This document shows positions 47,510-58,641 of a stretch of 64,000 bases of DNA, in pieces; the first letter of the stretch is position 1; the number at the start of each line of letters is the position of its first letter. Under the pieces are notes generated by a model that saw only the letters and a list, made by a program, of their open reading frames with translations, had not been told where the DNA came from and ran no database searches. The position numbers were made by a program, and so were the translations under genes. Source of the DNA: Phaffia rhodozyma (Eukaryota; Basidiomycota; Tremellomycetes; Cystofilobasidiales; Mrakiaceae); the NCBI GenBank assembly GCA_014706385.1, contig JACGZH010000004.1:1116001-1180000 (forward strand), given 5' to 3'.

Positions 47510-49172
47510 ATGGCCAGTAACAACCTAGTCCTTCACTTCCTCAACGATAGTCGAGCAGAGACCATTGTGTGGCTCGTTGAGGAGTTAGGAGTCGATTATG
47601 AGATCAAGTTCTATCAGCGGAGCGGCAGTTTGTTGGCCCCAAAGGAGCTCAAGTACGTCCGATGATAGTGATGGACCATTTAATATGATCTCTCAAGATC
47701 ATATCTCATCGAGAGAGGCCGACCATCTAGGGGTTGGACTGAAGCGTAGGGTCCAAAGGAAGCAAGAGACACAGGCTGACGCCCCTTTTATCACTTCTAT
47801 CCGTATCGTTCCCGTAGAAATATCCACCCTTTGGGAAAAGTATGACTTTGCCTTGTTCTTCCCTTTCTTCCTTTGCGTGCATCACAACTCAGAAGCTCAC
47901 TTTCTCTTGTTCCCCAAACCGCATTTAGTCCCCTGTGATCACCCACGATGGAAACACTATTGCCGAGTCCGGAGCGATCATTGGTTCGTCTACGCTCTCT
48001 TCTTGCCGTGTTGGACCGGGTTTCCGATAAGATTGCTTGTCTTGACCTTGAAACTTTGCACCCAACTCGATGCTTATAGCTTACCTCCTCCGAACGTTCG
48101 ACACCTCGGAATCTGGACCTAGGTTCTCGACGTTCAAGGATGAAAAGTCGAGAATCCAGAATGATTACTTTGAGCACTATGCCGAGGGTAGTTTGATGGT
48201 TCGTTGGGGCTTTTACGTCCATTTTCATAAGGACCTCTACTCCGCATCCTCCTGAATCTGAAACCCTCTCCGTGTGAACGATGTTTGTGTTGGTTCGATG
48301 ACAACAGCCCATTCTAGTCAAGTGAGCGCCTATCTGTTTGTGTCACCGTACGGTCTGGCAAAGAGCGCTGATGGGGTTTCGGTAAATATTCCCCCCCCCC
48401 TGTCTGTGGGTTTCACCTAAAGCAAACTTGTGTTCTCAAAGTTCCCGCAGATGGCACCTTGGTACGTTCGACCTGTGATCGCTGGATTCGCCGACCAGGT
48501 CAGAGCGAGTTGGTTGGACAAACAGCTCGCCACTCATCTCCAAATGGTATCTTTGCCTTTCATTTTTCCTTTTTTTTTTCTTTCTTGTCTATTCAAGGAA
48601 GGAAATAGCTATCAGATTACTGATAAGATTGACTCTTGTCTTCTTTCCTTCGTTTTATGGATCTGACCAGATCGATGGAGAATTGAAGAAATCTTCAACC
48701 GGCTGGTTCTGCAACTCTGAAGAGCCTACTGGTGCCGACTTTGTTCGTTCGCTCTCTATCTCTTGACTTCTCTCTTTCTTCCCTCCCCTCTCCGACACGT
48801 CTGTTGACGCGAACCGAGGTGTACATGTGTTCCACACAGTCAATGTTCTTCCCGTTGTTCAAACTCGCAAAAGGCCGTGGAGGAGCTCTCGAAGCTCCTG
48901 AGAGTATCAAGACCTGGGTCGCGAAAGCCATGGATCGGTACGTTTTCCATCCATCCATTCGTTCATTCACTCTTCCTGTACTTTGAATGAGATAACTAAC
49001 GGGAAGGAAGACATCGTCGCTGGATTGACCGTCCAACCCTCAAACGAACGAACCTTGAAATAAATAAATAAAACAAACAAACAGACCAGCAAACGTCCGA
49101 GCTCATCAGAGAATCAAAGACGCTGAAGAAGCTCAGGCTGTCGCCAATCCTAGTGAATCTTCCAAGCTCTGA
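47510..49172 (+). CDS. Glutathione S-transferase, Gtt1-like
   Basis: Conjugates glutathione to electrophiles; yeast Gtt1 is associated with the ER. The ATG at 47510 gives MASNNLVLHFLNDSRAETIV, then WLVEELGVDYEIKFYQRSG and APKELK, the thioredoxin-fold N-domain with the Gtt1-type DSRA segment. Across introns this continues into SPVITHDGNTIAESGAII, the glutathione-binding loop with the conserved Glu-Ser. The C-domain includes YFEHYAEGSLM, PQMAPWYVRPVIAGFADQVR, WLDKQLATHLQM and IDGELKKSSTGWFCNSEEPT, then GADFMFFPLFKLAKGRGG. The last exon reads ANVRAHQRIKDAEEAQAVAN and ends ESSKL at 49170-49172. About 260-270 residues in about nine exons. A C11 homopolymer around 48390-48401 lies in an intron. Ure2-type and omega GSTs fit less well. 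Confidence 0.87.
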
Positions 49173-49579
49173 ACGATTCTTTCGGCCCTTTTGTTTCCTG
49201 CTTGTTCCTCCTCTTCCACTTAATTTGGCCGGTTCTATTCTCTCGCTCTCGTCTTTTCTCTTGATCGATCGATCGATCTGTTTGGCGAACCAACGAAACG
49301 GATGACGATTGAACAAAAGAAACATCGTGATCTAAGCCAAGGAATATAGAAAAGAAAACACAGATGATGGAGTGTTGAATATGAGAAAGACAGATTTTCT
49401 TTTGAAAATCGTGTTGCCGTTCAGAAACAAACAAGCAAGAAAAGGAAAAAGGGTTTGAGAAACGAAACGAGCGGTAAAAGCCATACAAAGAAACGAGAAA
49501 AGGGAGGGGGATAGCAAGGATCACGATTTGACAGATGTATAGATACAAAGGGGGTGAAACAAGAACCTCCTTCCAACAT
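49173..49579. other. Convergent intergenic region, no gene seen
   Basis: 3' flanks of the GST and BAP31-like genes. Contains a perfect GATCGATCGATCGATC short tandem repeat near 49264-49279. Open frames on the minus strand are T-rich and unconvincing. Confidence 0.5.
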
Positions 49580-50840
49580 TTAATCGACCCGCTTGTCAGA
49601 CCCAACACCGGCTCCAACGCCAACTGCACCTTGTCGATCAAACTCGGTGGCCTGGTTGGAAGCCTGAGACTTGAGCGTGGCTGTATATCCACCGAATGCC
49701 GATGAATGTTCCGGCAAATCAGCATCTAGACTAACGAGAAGGATGCCCTAACCGGTCTGACAAACAAAGAACGAACCGAGATCCTGATCTTTCCTAGCCA
49801 AAGCGCCCTCGAGCTCGACCACCTGCTTCTCGAGTTGCTCGATCTCACCCTTCGTCCTGGACCCAGCGGCCGCTCCTTTCTTGAGCCTTCCAAGCTCCTC
49901 GGTAGTGTCGATCAACTCGAGAGCGATCGAGAATGCTCTGGCGAGGAGAAGGGCGAGGCCGAGGGTTCCTCCGGTCAAGTACATGTTTCGCTGGGCGTAG
50001 AACTGTAAGTTTCGAGAGACGGAAGAAGAGTCAGATCCTGTCTGCCTCATCATCCGGATGGGATTTCCCTTATTCTCTTTTGCTCTCTTTATATAGCTCC
50101 GAGATGACAGACATCAAGGGGAGAACATGAAGGATCACATACCTTACGGCTGTGGATGGCTTCTTCACTTCGAAGGTCCGTCGTTCCTCCAGCCTGGTTA
50201 GCCTGGTCCTTGGAGGCCACTCGGACCAATCGCTGGACGGCATCGATAAAGAGAAGGGTGACAAAGATGAAAGCGATCTTGAGGGCGTATTGGATCTTGG
50301 CGACCTGTCAGATTTCCGACCCGATGCGCCCGAGGCGAAGACCCATCCGGTTTCGAGGTGAGATAGAAGTGACACGAACTGTCAGTAGACCGTCATGACT
50401 ATCAACTATAGACAAAAGGAAGGAGGGAATATAAAAAGAGACAGAAGGCGAAGAAAGATCCTTACGATAGGGTTGACATTCAAGAACGTCAAGATCTGTC
50501 TCCTCATCGCGTGAGGCCAAGGCCCGAGCATCACCACACCAAGAGCGATCTCTCCGGCCAAGAGAAGGAAACAAACTGGATACGATCGTCCAGGCAGACA
50601 AAGTGTGAGCCTGTAGTGCAGATGAGTCTGGGAACGTTAAGATACGAAGAAAGGAACGAACGAGAGTAGTAGAGCTAAGGCAAAGGAAAGATGGGAACAA
50701 GAGGGCAAGGGAAAACAGAGAGATCTTAGTTCTGACGTGGTCCATCTTTTGTCAAGAGATCTCGAAACAGCCACGTCCTGTCACTCACAGCCATATTGTT
50801 AGTATAAAGTTGGTATCGACCGAGATGTTCACGCTGTACA

Positions 50841-50910
<70 letters not shown>

Positions 50911-51040
50911 ATTATTGTCGTCGTCGTCGTCGGCGGTAGAAGGATGGGAAGAAGGAGGAAGGAAAAGAAGAGAAAGAATAAAAGAGAAAAAATCCGGCTG
51001 GCGATTTTCACGCAGTCGTCAGCAAGACTCGATACGTCAT
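49580..51040 (-). CDS. BAP31 / Yet-family ER membrane protein
   Basis: Three-pass ER protein thought to act as a cargo receptor and quality-control chaperone (animal BAP31, yeast Yet1-3). The core is secure: FLLLAGEIALGVVMLGPWPH, AMRRQILTFLNVNPIV, AKIQYALKIAFIFVTLLFID, AVQRLVRV, then RKFYAQRNMYLTGGTLGLAL and LLARAFSIALELIDTTEELG. A coiled coil follows (TKGEIEQLEKQVVELEGALA). The last exon is DADLPEHSSAFGGYTATLKS, ending VGSDKRVD at 49582-49580. The 5' end is inferred. The exon reading VNISVDTNFILTIWLLTLCL is entered at a TACAG acceptor (50833). The only in-phase ATG found is ATGAC at 51040-51036, followed by GTATCG, giving M-T-V-N. That makes a 5-nt coding exon and a 202-nt intron containing the GTTGTC repeat. 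No canonical C-terminal KKXX retrieval signal is visible. Confidence 0.85.
50841..50936. repeat. (GTTGTC)10 hexanucleotide repeat plus TCG-triplet tail
   Basis: Ten perfect GTTGTC units run from 50845 to 50904, followed by GTTGTTATTATTGTC and a (GTC)n tail to about 50930. On the inferred structure the tract lies inside intron 1 of the BAP31-like gene. If exon 1 were instead read through, the same tract would encode alternating Asp-Asn on the minus strand. Confidence 0.95.
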
Positions 51041-51223
51041 CGGTCGGTGTGGGCGTGTGAGCGTGTGTCTGTTTGTGCGCACTCCCGACTTGTTTCTCGC
51101 TCCTCTCTGTTTTCGTGTTGGGTCGGAGAGGAATCATGTACAAGGTTGATGGAATGTATATAGAATGAATAAAGCAAAGAGGATAGGAAAAAAAGAGAAG
51201 AAAAAAAAAGAGTAGCATTCCCT

Positions 51224-54200
51224 TTACACAAGTTCAACCGGGGTATTCTTTCCTTCCGACCTCGTCTTTCTCTTTTTGATGAACGACACTGTTTCACGGA
51301 AAAGAAGTGGATAGATAGAATCTCAGATAATGGTCAGCAGGAAAAGAAAAGAACTCGAGAGCGCAAAGCGAACGACAACTACAGAATAAAGAAAGGTTTC
51401 AGTTACCTTCTCGAGAGATCTGGGTATTCTGCACCCATCCTGGAGGGAACAACTTGTTCATCTAAGATTTGTCGTCACAGAAGAAAGAGAGAGAAAAAGA
51501 TCATCAGAACTTCCATCACACAACATTTTTCGAAAGTGTGGCAGAACGACTGACATCGGCATACAACGCCCTGTTGAGCGGCAGGAGGTGTTTTTCCTGC
51601 CCACCCTCGTACCTAGCCTTTTCATTCGCGAGCGTCAGCGTGTCGGACGTGACGTCCATCAGCTGGGTGAGCAGGTCCTTCATCCGCTCGTTGAACCTAA
51701 ACTTCCTGGACGGCGGTTTGTCCTCTACCGGCTGTCTAGAAGGAGGCGTGCCCGGCGGGGGGAGCGGGATCGTCGAGTGGTTTGGTGTATAGCCCGTGGG
51801 GGTATGTGCGCCCGTGGTTGTGGCCGGAGGAGCAGAATCCGGCGGAAGAGGACCGAGCGAACGAGAATTGGGCGAACCAGGATCCACACTGGCCGATACT
51901 GACGAAGCCTGGGCGTGGTGACCGGGAGAATCCATGATGAGCGTTGACTTTGTTGTTTGATCCGAATTAATTTTTTCCGGAGAAAGGAGAGAAAGTTCCG
52001 AAGAAGAAAAGAAGGCGTCAGCTCTGGTTTGATATATTCAGTTGTATCAAAGTGTTCATGTTGAGACAGAACTCACCGGTGTGCCCGGCCTAATCTCTGA
52101 GCCCTCTCCACTTTCCTTGTCCACCTGTTTCTTTTTCTGAGTCTCCTCTATCAGAAGAGACAGAATGCGAACACGAAAAGGAAAGGTTAGCTGAAAGGTC
52201 CGGAGAAGAAAAGGGCAATAGAACGATGAACGCGGACTTGCCCCACTGCTGCAACGACCGTTCGTATTTCTCAAACACATCTTCCTTGACCCGGTTGATC
52301 TCGTTCGCGAACTCTTCGAGTAGATCCCTCCGTTTGATTTGAAGTAGGCCGTCATGAAACTCGTAGATTTCCCGCTTGATGAGTTTCTAAAGATGGGGAG
52401 GAGCCGGTCGACAAATAGACACCATCAGACTCGTAACCAGAGGAAGGCTCGAGAGAGAGAGAGAGAGAGGAGAAGTCTCCCGGGCAACGCAAAAGAAGCA
52501 AAGCACTTACAGTCATAGTAAACTTGTTGTAAGGAAAGATCGTCGGCATGAGTTCAAACAGGGACTCGCCATAGAATCCGGTGAGCAACGCGGTCTTTGC
52601 GACGTCCAGCAGGACCGGCTTGAGCTTCGGCGGGAACTTTGCTTTGTTCGTCCAGTTTTCCTTCTTGACCTGCTTCTTGAGTTCGTCCAGCTTTTCCCTC
52701 AACGCCGGCGATGGCGTCGGTTTCACAATCTCAATCTCGTCCGACTTGTCAACGTCGAAAGGCGCGGATGCCGAGCCGGTGCCTGTCACGACCGAGACCG
52801 GGCCTGCCCCCACCTTGGAGGGTTTACCTTGTAGAGAAGCTGTAGCAGCAGCGGCAGCAGAAGAAGAAGAGTGATCGTTCTCGGCCGAAACGATAAGAGG
52901 ATCGTTCGGATCAGGACCGGAACCAGACGGAGCTACAACAGATGAGAAGGGCAAGGACGATTCGGTCGAAGGAGGAATAGGCTTCATTTGGCCCCCGACC
53001 GAGCCGGTATTTGCGTTCGCATTCAGCGTCGAGTTTGCACTTGTGCTCGCACCGGGGACAGCACTATTCGAAACGGCCGAGGGAGCAATAGTCGAGCTAG
53101 GTCTCGACTTTGGTTTCGGTCTCGGTTGAAGGATGTTTTCTTCCGTCGGTCGACCGTCCAGTTTTGGCTTTTTCGCTTTCGAAGGCTGACTGACGGCCGG
53201 ATCGGCTGGTCCGGATGAGGACACAGACGAGGACGACAGTGCCGGGGCGGAGGCCGAATGAGCTAGTAGAGTGTGTGAAGCGGAGGTGGAAACGGGGGCA
53301 GGCGAAGGGACGGAAGCAGGTGTAGAAAGAGGTATAGGCAGTGTGGCATTTGCCGATACCACGCTTGCCGCCTTCTTTGCTGGCTTTGGCTTGGTGGAAG
53401 GGATGAGAGTGATAGGATTTCTTTTGAACGCGGAGAAAGAAACCATAGAAGAAGAAGGAAACGAAGAGGAAGGAAAAAGAGTCAATGAATACTGGACACG
53501 TGTGGGAAAGAAGAGAGAAGAAAAAAAGAATGCGAAAAGAGAGAGAAAGAAAGCACAAACTTTTCTTCGCCCTGGAGGACGACGTCTCCTCTACAGACGT
53601 AAAAGCCGGGTTTAGCAGGAATGCCTGAAAAATGAGGTTCGTCGATCCCTTGAGTAGAATCGTCTACGAACGCGTCCGTGATGTCGTATTCGTTGTCTTT
53701 GCTTTTCTTTTTCTGGACAGATACAAAGAGGCCAGGCGAGCCAGATGCGCGCAAGGAAGAGATAAACAGGAGGGGAAAAAGGAAAAGAAAGATTAATAAG
53801 TGACCGTTCTGTCTATCAGTGCCAGCAGAGAAGAGAGGGAAAAGACGAGAGAAAGAAAAAGCGAAGAGAAAGAACACGAACGATCGAGACGGCAGACGTC
53901 TTTTTGTTGCCATACCTCTTCTCGAGTTCCCGGGCGAGACGTTCTTCCTCCGTCCCGCCTTCCTCATCATCGTTGCCGTCTTCATCTTCTTCTTCTTCTT
54001 CTGCCCAGAGACCGCCGAGCATGCCTCTGAGCGAAAAGTTTTCCATCGTATCCTCGTCGTAAAACTCCATTTCGTAGGCTCTGTCGTACAGACTGAACTC
54101 GGAGGCCGGCCCGTCGAGGGTGTGTTCCAGTCGAAGGGTGATATCTGGCTTGACGGGCGCCGGTGGAGGTGAGGGCGAGGGTGTGCGCTTTCGTTTTCGT

Positions 54201-55798
54201 TTGCTTGCCACAACGGCCACAGGAGCGGTATTGGTAGCAACGGCGGTGGCGGAGACAGGGCCAGAAGCCGAGTCAGAGTCTGTGTTTACGATGGGAGGTG
54301 TGGCCAAGCCGAGAGTCAGACTAGTGCCAGACAGAGTGGCCGAGTTTGGTCGAGCGATTGGTGTGCCATCGTCGATAGGAGAAAGCAGGAGGCCAGACGG
54401 AGTTGGTTCGGAAGGAAGACCGGCCGATGTGACCGTCGAGTTGGTAGCGAGCGCGATGGATGAGCCGAGGAGTATCGGAGCGGTCGCTTGATGGGTGTCG
54501 TCTACGAGAGAAAGTCCTAGCCCTATGGTTGCTGGAGTGCTAAGTGCCGAAGGAAAAGGGGCGTTGATGGTGGAAACAGTGATATTATTAGTAGTATTGG
54601 TAGCAGAAGCAGCGGCAGCTGACGACGACGAAAGCCTGGCCGGCCGACCTTCGTCTTCATCTTCATCATCCTCATCCTCATCGTCCTCTTCGTCCTCATC
54701 ATCGTCGTCATCGTCAACATCATCAGACATGTTGACATCGTCGTTGAGCTCGATAGAGAGATCCTTGCCCTTGCGTTCGAGGTGGCTGTTTCCGTTCTGA
54801 TGAAAGAACGCGAGGTCTGGCTTGATGTCTTCGGTGAGGAAAGCTTCGAACTCGGGTCGTTCGATCACAACAGAGATCTCTTCGTCCTCGCTTTCGTCCT
54901 CGCTCTCCCCAGAGGTGGTGTCTTCTAGGTCGATGACCTCCTTGTCGCCCTCTTGAAGCATTCGGAGCGGTCTCTTTGGCGGTGGCCCAAGGTGCTGATT
55001 TGATTTGTAGGTTGGCATGGGTTGAGTATTATTTGTTGATATCATTGATGATGTTGTTGTTGTCGTCGCATTTGTCGTTGACGATGATGCCACTGGTGTT
55101 GCTGTCAAGGAGGTCATCGTTGGTGCTGAAGAGAGGGTCAGACGGTGAGAGGTTGGTTGGTGAGAGGTTGATGGATGGTGTGCGTAGAGCGAGTGTTGCG
55201 AGTAAGTGAGTTGTGATCTGTGATTGGGAGAGGAGCCATCCGTTTGGCTGAAGGGTGAGCCAGATGGAGGGAATAAGTTTGAGTGTTGTGATTGTGGATA
55301 TTGATGTTGATGGGTCGGAGGAAAGAGTGATTCTGACGGACGCCAGGTTGAATGAGTGAGCGGTGAGGACGAATGGAAGGGCGGTGTGTTGATGTGTTCT
55401 GGGATGTCGTTTGGCTGGATGATATAATGTTGCTGAGGCTGATGCTGATGATGGTGCTGAGGCTGGTGCTGCTGGTGATGATCAGTGCTAGTGCTGAGAT
55501 TGCCGTTGGTGAAGGAAGCCGCTCTTCCGAATGGTTTGTTGATCAACCTATCGAGCGAGGACGGAACGACGGCGACGTCGGCGTCGATGCTGGCCTTGGT
55601 AGAAGCAAAGCCGGGACTGATATCGTTTGACGAACGCCGAGGGACGGACGAGCTGAACGAACGGGACCGATCAAACGTCGAGAGCGATCCAGCCGAGTGG
55701 GATGAACCGGTGGTTGATGGTCGACGCGTCCTGTTTGGGTTCACGCCTGTTGTTGCGGTGGTGGTGGTGGTGTCTGTGAGAGCTGTAGGTGGGAGCAT
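51224..55798 (-). CDS. HPC2 / ubinuclein subunit of the HIR histone chaperone
   Basis: HIR/HIRA-complex subunit that deposits H3-H4 outside S phase. The ATG at 55798-55796 starts MLPPTALTDTTTTTATTGVN. The first exon is very long and disordered, with His/Gln repeats, a Thr-rich tract, and an acidic run of some 30 Asp/Glu around 54.66-54.72 kb. Its folded end is LRLEHTLDGPASEFSLYDRA then YEMEFYDEDTMENFSLRGML. The signature Hpc2-related domain follows: KDNEYDITDAFVDDSTQGID, then AKPGFYVCRGDVVLQGE. The ubinuclein middle domain continues with NWTNKAKFPPKLKPVLLDVA and LTGFYGESLFELMPTIFPYN, then DLLEEFANEINRVKEDVFEK. Further downstream come FRFNERMKDLLTQLMDVTSD and MNKLFPPGWVQNTQISRE. The last exon ends NTPVELV at the stop 51226-51224. 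About 1,250 residues. The separate-looking reading frame at 51516-51935 is treated as an internal exon, not a separate gene. Confidence 0.88.
52451..52470. repeat. (GA)n dinucleotide repeat in an HPC2 intron
   Basis: A perfect GA run of about nine units lies between two HPC2 exons, read as CT on the coding strand, which would serve as a polypyrimidine tract. Confidence 0.8.
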
Positions 55799-56394
55799 CC
55801 CGGGAGAACGTACTATAGAGAAAGAGCAAGCGGTGGGTGTGGGTATTCACGTCCTGTCGTCCACCTGAGGACCTCTGTAATGAAGCTTCCTTGATGTCTT
55901 TGATTGATGTCTTTCTCTTCTCTGCCTTTCTCCTCGTTGGAATGGAGAGAAGGTGAACGGATGGAAGAGAAGGCAAGCGAGATTTGATTAGGATGGCGGT
56001 GTATTGAGTTGTAGTGATGAGTTGTAGTAATTTGTATTGTATCAGACTGTAGTGAGTTGTATTGTATTGTGTTAGACTGTGTTGTAGTGTACTGTACTGT
56101 AGTGTGTTCTACTGTACCGTGCGAGGACGTTCTGATTGTGCACACCAACACACCAACTCAACCCGCTCGGGTGTGCTTGTATCGCATCTTGACTGAGCCT
56201 TCTCCCCCGCTCTCTGTCGCCATGTCAAGTTGAACAAGTGCATAAAATTTCAAATAGCACACATAGTACCCCAGGCTCAAATTCGCCCATCTCTTTCAAA
56301 CCCCACGCACATCCCCGTCCACAACGTCCCCTTCCCTTCGTTTCCTCCCCCACTCCTCGCACAACCTTCCTCCCATACACACACCCACTTGCAC
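55799..56394. promoter_or_regulatory. HPC2 upstream region with pentamer-like satellite
   Basis: 596 bp between the HPC2 start and the La stop, both on the minus strand. From about 56000 to 56119 it is built of degenerate 5-10 bp units of the TGTAT / TGTAG / TGTGT kind (ATACA, CTACA on the coding strand). The composition of a 112-codon minus-strand frame here reflects this repeat and is not called as a gene. Confidence 0.6.
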
Positions 56395-58641
56395 TTAGGC
56401 ATCGGTGCTCATCGCCAACACAGGAGCAGAGGTCTGTCCTCGAGTTCCCTGACCAGCAACAGAGTCGTTATCGATCGTCTGTTGATGAACCCCACAAAGG
56501 TTTCCCAAAAGAGAAATAATCATCTCTCAGCGTCCTGGTTTCAAAACACCAAAAGAAAGAAAAGAAAAAGGATGGGAGATGTGCAACATGCTTGTACGCG
56601 AGCGCGCGCGCACACCCACACCTCTACTCACTCTAGGTTTACTCGATCCGCTCTCATCCTTCTTCTCACCCGCAACCTTCTCCGCTCGCTCCGAGTTTCT
56701 GTCCCCAGGTCGGTTTCCACCCTTTCCTCCCCGTCCTCCACCTCGACCACCCCGAGCGCCACCCCGACCACCCCGTCCGGAGCCACCGCTTCGACTGCTA
56801 CTGCTCGTTCCCGCCTGGGTCACCGCCTCGAGAGCCTTCTTTCCCTGGAAGTTTGCTCGAGAGACGTAATGCGCCCGGAGATCGTCTCCCTCAAGGAACG
56901 ACCACTGGATCTTTTGACCACCCACCACAATATCCCTCGCCTGGAGCGCGGCCAGACTCTCAGGAGTGAATGCCTCGGCAGAGTTCTCGAACGCACCTCC
57001 GGTCGTTCCCTTGGGGAACGAGATGAAAGGTGAGGTGAATCCAGCGGTGACCAAGTCGGCCTAGAGTGGACCCAGAGTAGAATCCAGACGTATATGCGTG
57101 TACGGTCAGTCGCTAGACAGCAAAGGACAAGAGGAAGAAAGAAAGAAAAACGGAAAGATCCTCACCTTCAAAACTCGCCAATCGCCGTCCGGTCCGGCTC
57201 CGGAGAAAGAGAGGACGTGTCCTGTCGGGGGAACGAGAGCGCTCGGCTCGGCCAAGTTTCCCTCCGAGTTGACCTTGAGCTTTTGTCCCAAGTACTCGAT
57301 TTCCAGATCCTGTACCGTCAATGTGTGTTTTTGTTTCATATCCAGTCAAGATCCTTTTGTCAGTCACATTACCGTTGTTACCACAGACATAACCACAACC
57401 ACCATCACAAACAAATGAAAACCCACCTCGATCTTCTTGGCTCGCTTCCTCTCCTCCTCCTCTCGCTGCTCCTTGTTGTCCTCTCGCTTTCGCTTCGAGC
57501 CGCCGGAACCAGTGTCCATCAACTTGAACGCGTTGAACTTTCCTTTTGGCATGGTTGACGAGGCGCTCGATCCCCTCTGGATAGAGTTGGGGTCAATGTT
57601 CTTTTCCTTCATCTTCATCTGGACGTAAGCATCCCTGAGTAACCGTCAAACACAATCCCGAATACCGTCAGACACGTTCACTTTGAAAACAGAAGACACG
57701 TCCCACAAGCATACACACACTCACTTTGTCATCGCAGAGATCTCGGCACCCTGGAACGTAGGTTTCGGCTCCAACGCGAGGAACTTTTCGACAGACTCCA
57801 TCTCTGCAAACTCGGTGAAGACCGAGTTCTTGAACACCTTGTCGTCTCCCTTTCGCATTCGGACGACGTTGACCTTGCCAAACTGGTTGAACCACTCCTC
57901 AAGCTCGAGCTGCAGCGAAGGCGACTCCGCAGGGAAACCTTTCTAGTATGCCCAAGAAGACGAAGAAGAAAAAAGAGAGGAAAAGACAACACGATCAGTC
58001 TGATGTCCATTCGTGAAGAGCAAAAGAAATGGTGGAGGAACTCACAGCATAGACACTTCGAGCGAAAGCATCGGTAGGAGGCTTCAACTCTCTGGTTCGC
58101 CTGACCTTCTTGCCGTCCTGGTCGACGGCGAGCAACTCTTCACTCCTTCGGAGAGCCTCGACCACCCAGGGAAGTCCTTTGGCGAGGTACTCCTTCATTC
58201 GAGAGAACGAAGCGACGGTCGCGATATCAACCCAGCCCTGGTGGAGGGGATCTCGCTGGGTAGCCGTCCAGAGGAATTTGTCGTAGGGAAGGTTGGAATC
58301 GTTGAAGTAGAACTCGACTAGAGAGAGAGGGACGGAGGACGTGATGAAGTGGTTTCCAGAAGAGCGTATCACCGATCAATCAAACGTGCACGTTGTTTCC
58401 AGACAAGCAAGTACAAACACAAAGCATCACAGCGATCAGCCTCGAAGAACGCTCCTGAATCCTTCTCCTCCTTCCCTTGACACGCCCGACAAGAAGAGAA
58501 CGTACCCTGAGCCAAACACTTCTTAGCAAGCTCTTCGTCCTCCGGAAGAATCACAGACGTAGTCTCAGCAGCGACGGCCGGGGTCTCGACTTGCATCTTA
58601 GCCTCAGTAGAAGCGACAACAGGAGCGGATTCTTCAGCCAT
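56395..58641 (-). CDS. LHP1: La protein (LHP1): La motif, RRM and xRRM-like C-domain
   Basis: Binds the UUU-OH end of new RNA polymerase III transcripts and protects them during maturation in the nucleus. The ATG at 58641-58639 starts MAEESAPVVASTEAKMQVET. The La motif: EDEELAKKCLAQVEFYFND joined over an intron, SNLPYDKFLWTATQRDPLHQ, GWVDIATVASFSRMKEYLA, then EALRRSEELLAVDQDGKKVR. The RRM reads SPSLQLELEEWFNQFGKVNV, VRMRKGDDKVFKNSVFTEFA and EMESVEKFLALEP. A basic linker follows (SGGSKRKREDNKEQREEEER), then a second RRM-like domain with VLSFSGAGPDGDWRVLKADL and IQWSFLEGDDLRAHYVSRAN, whose end matches La xRRMs. An RGG-type tract (GRGGRGGARGGRGGGRGGKG) precedes the last exon (TIDNDSVAGQGTRGQTSAP), which ends in MSTDA at 56395. 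About 490 residues, eight exons. Confidence 0.93.

Noticed and set aside
50829..51218. Minus-strand frame with a run of Thr codons, possible Thr-rich surface protein
   Set aside because: It is the GTTGTC repeat read in another frame; it ends in a stop before the BAP31 core and has no family support.
51516..51935. Separate 139-residue gene starting MDSPGHHAQASS
   Set aside because: An in-phase upstream acceptor and the ubinuclein-like continuation (FRFNERMKDLLTQLMD, then LFPPGWVQNTQISRE) make it an internal exon of the HPC2 homologue.
54495..54800. Plus-strand frame with a long poly-Ser run
   Set aside because: Antisense to the Asp/Glu run of the HPC2 homologue: GAT/GAC triplets read backward as TCATC/GTC give Ser.
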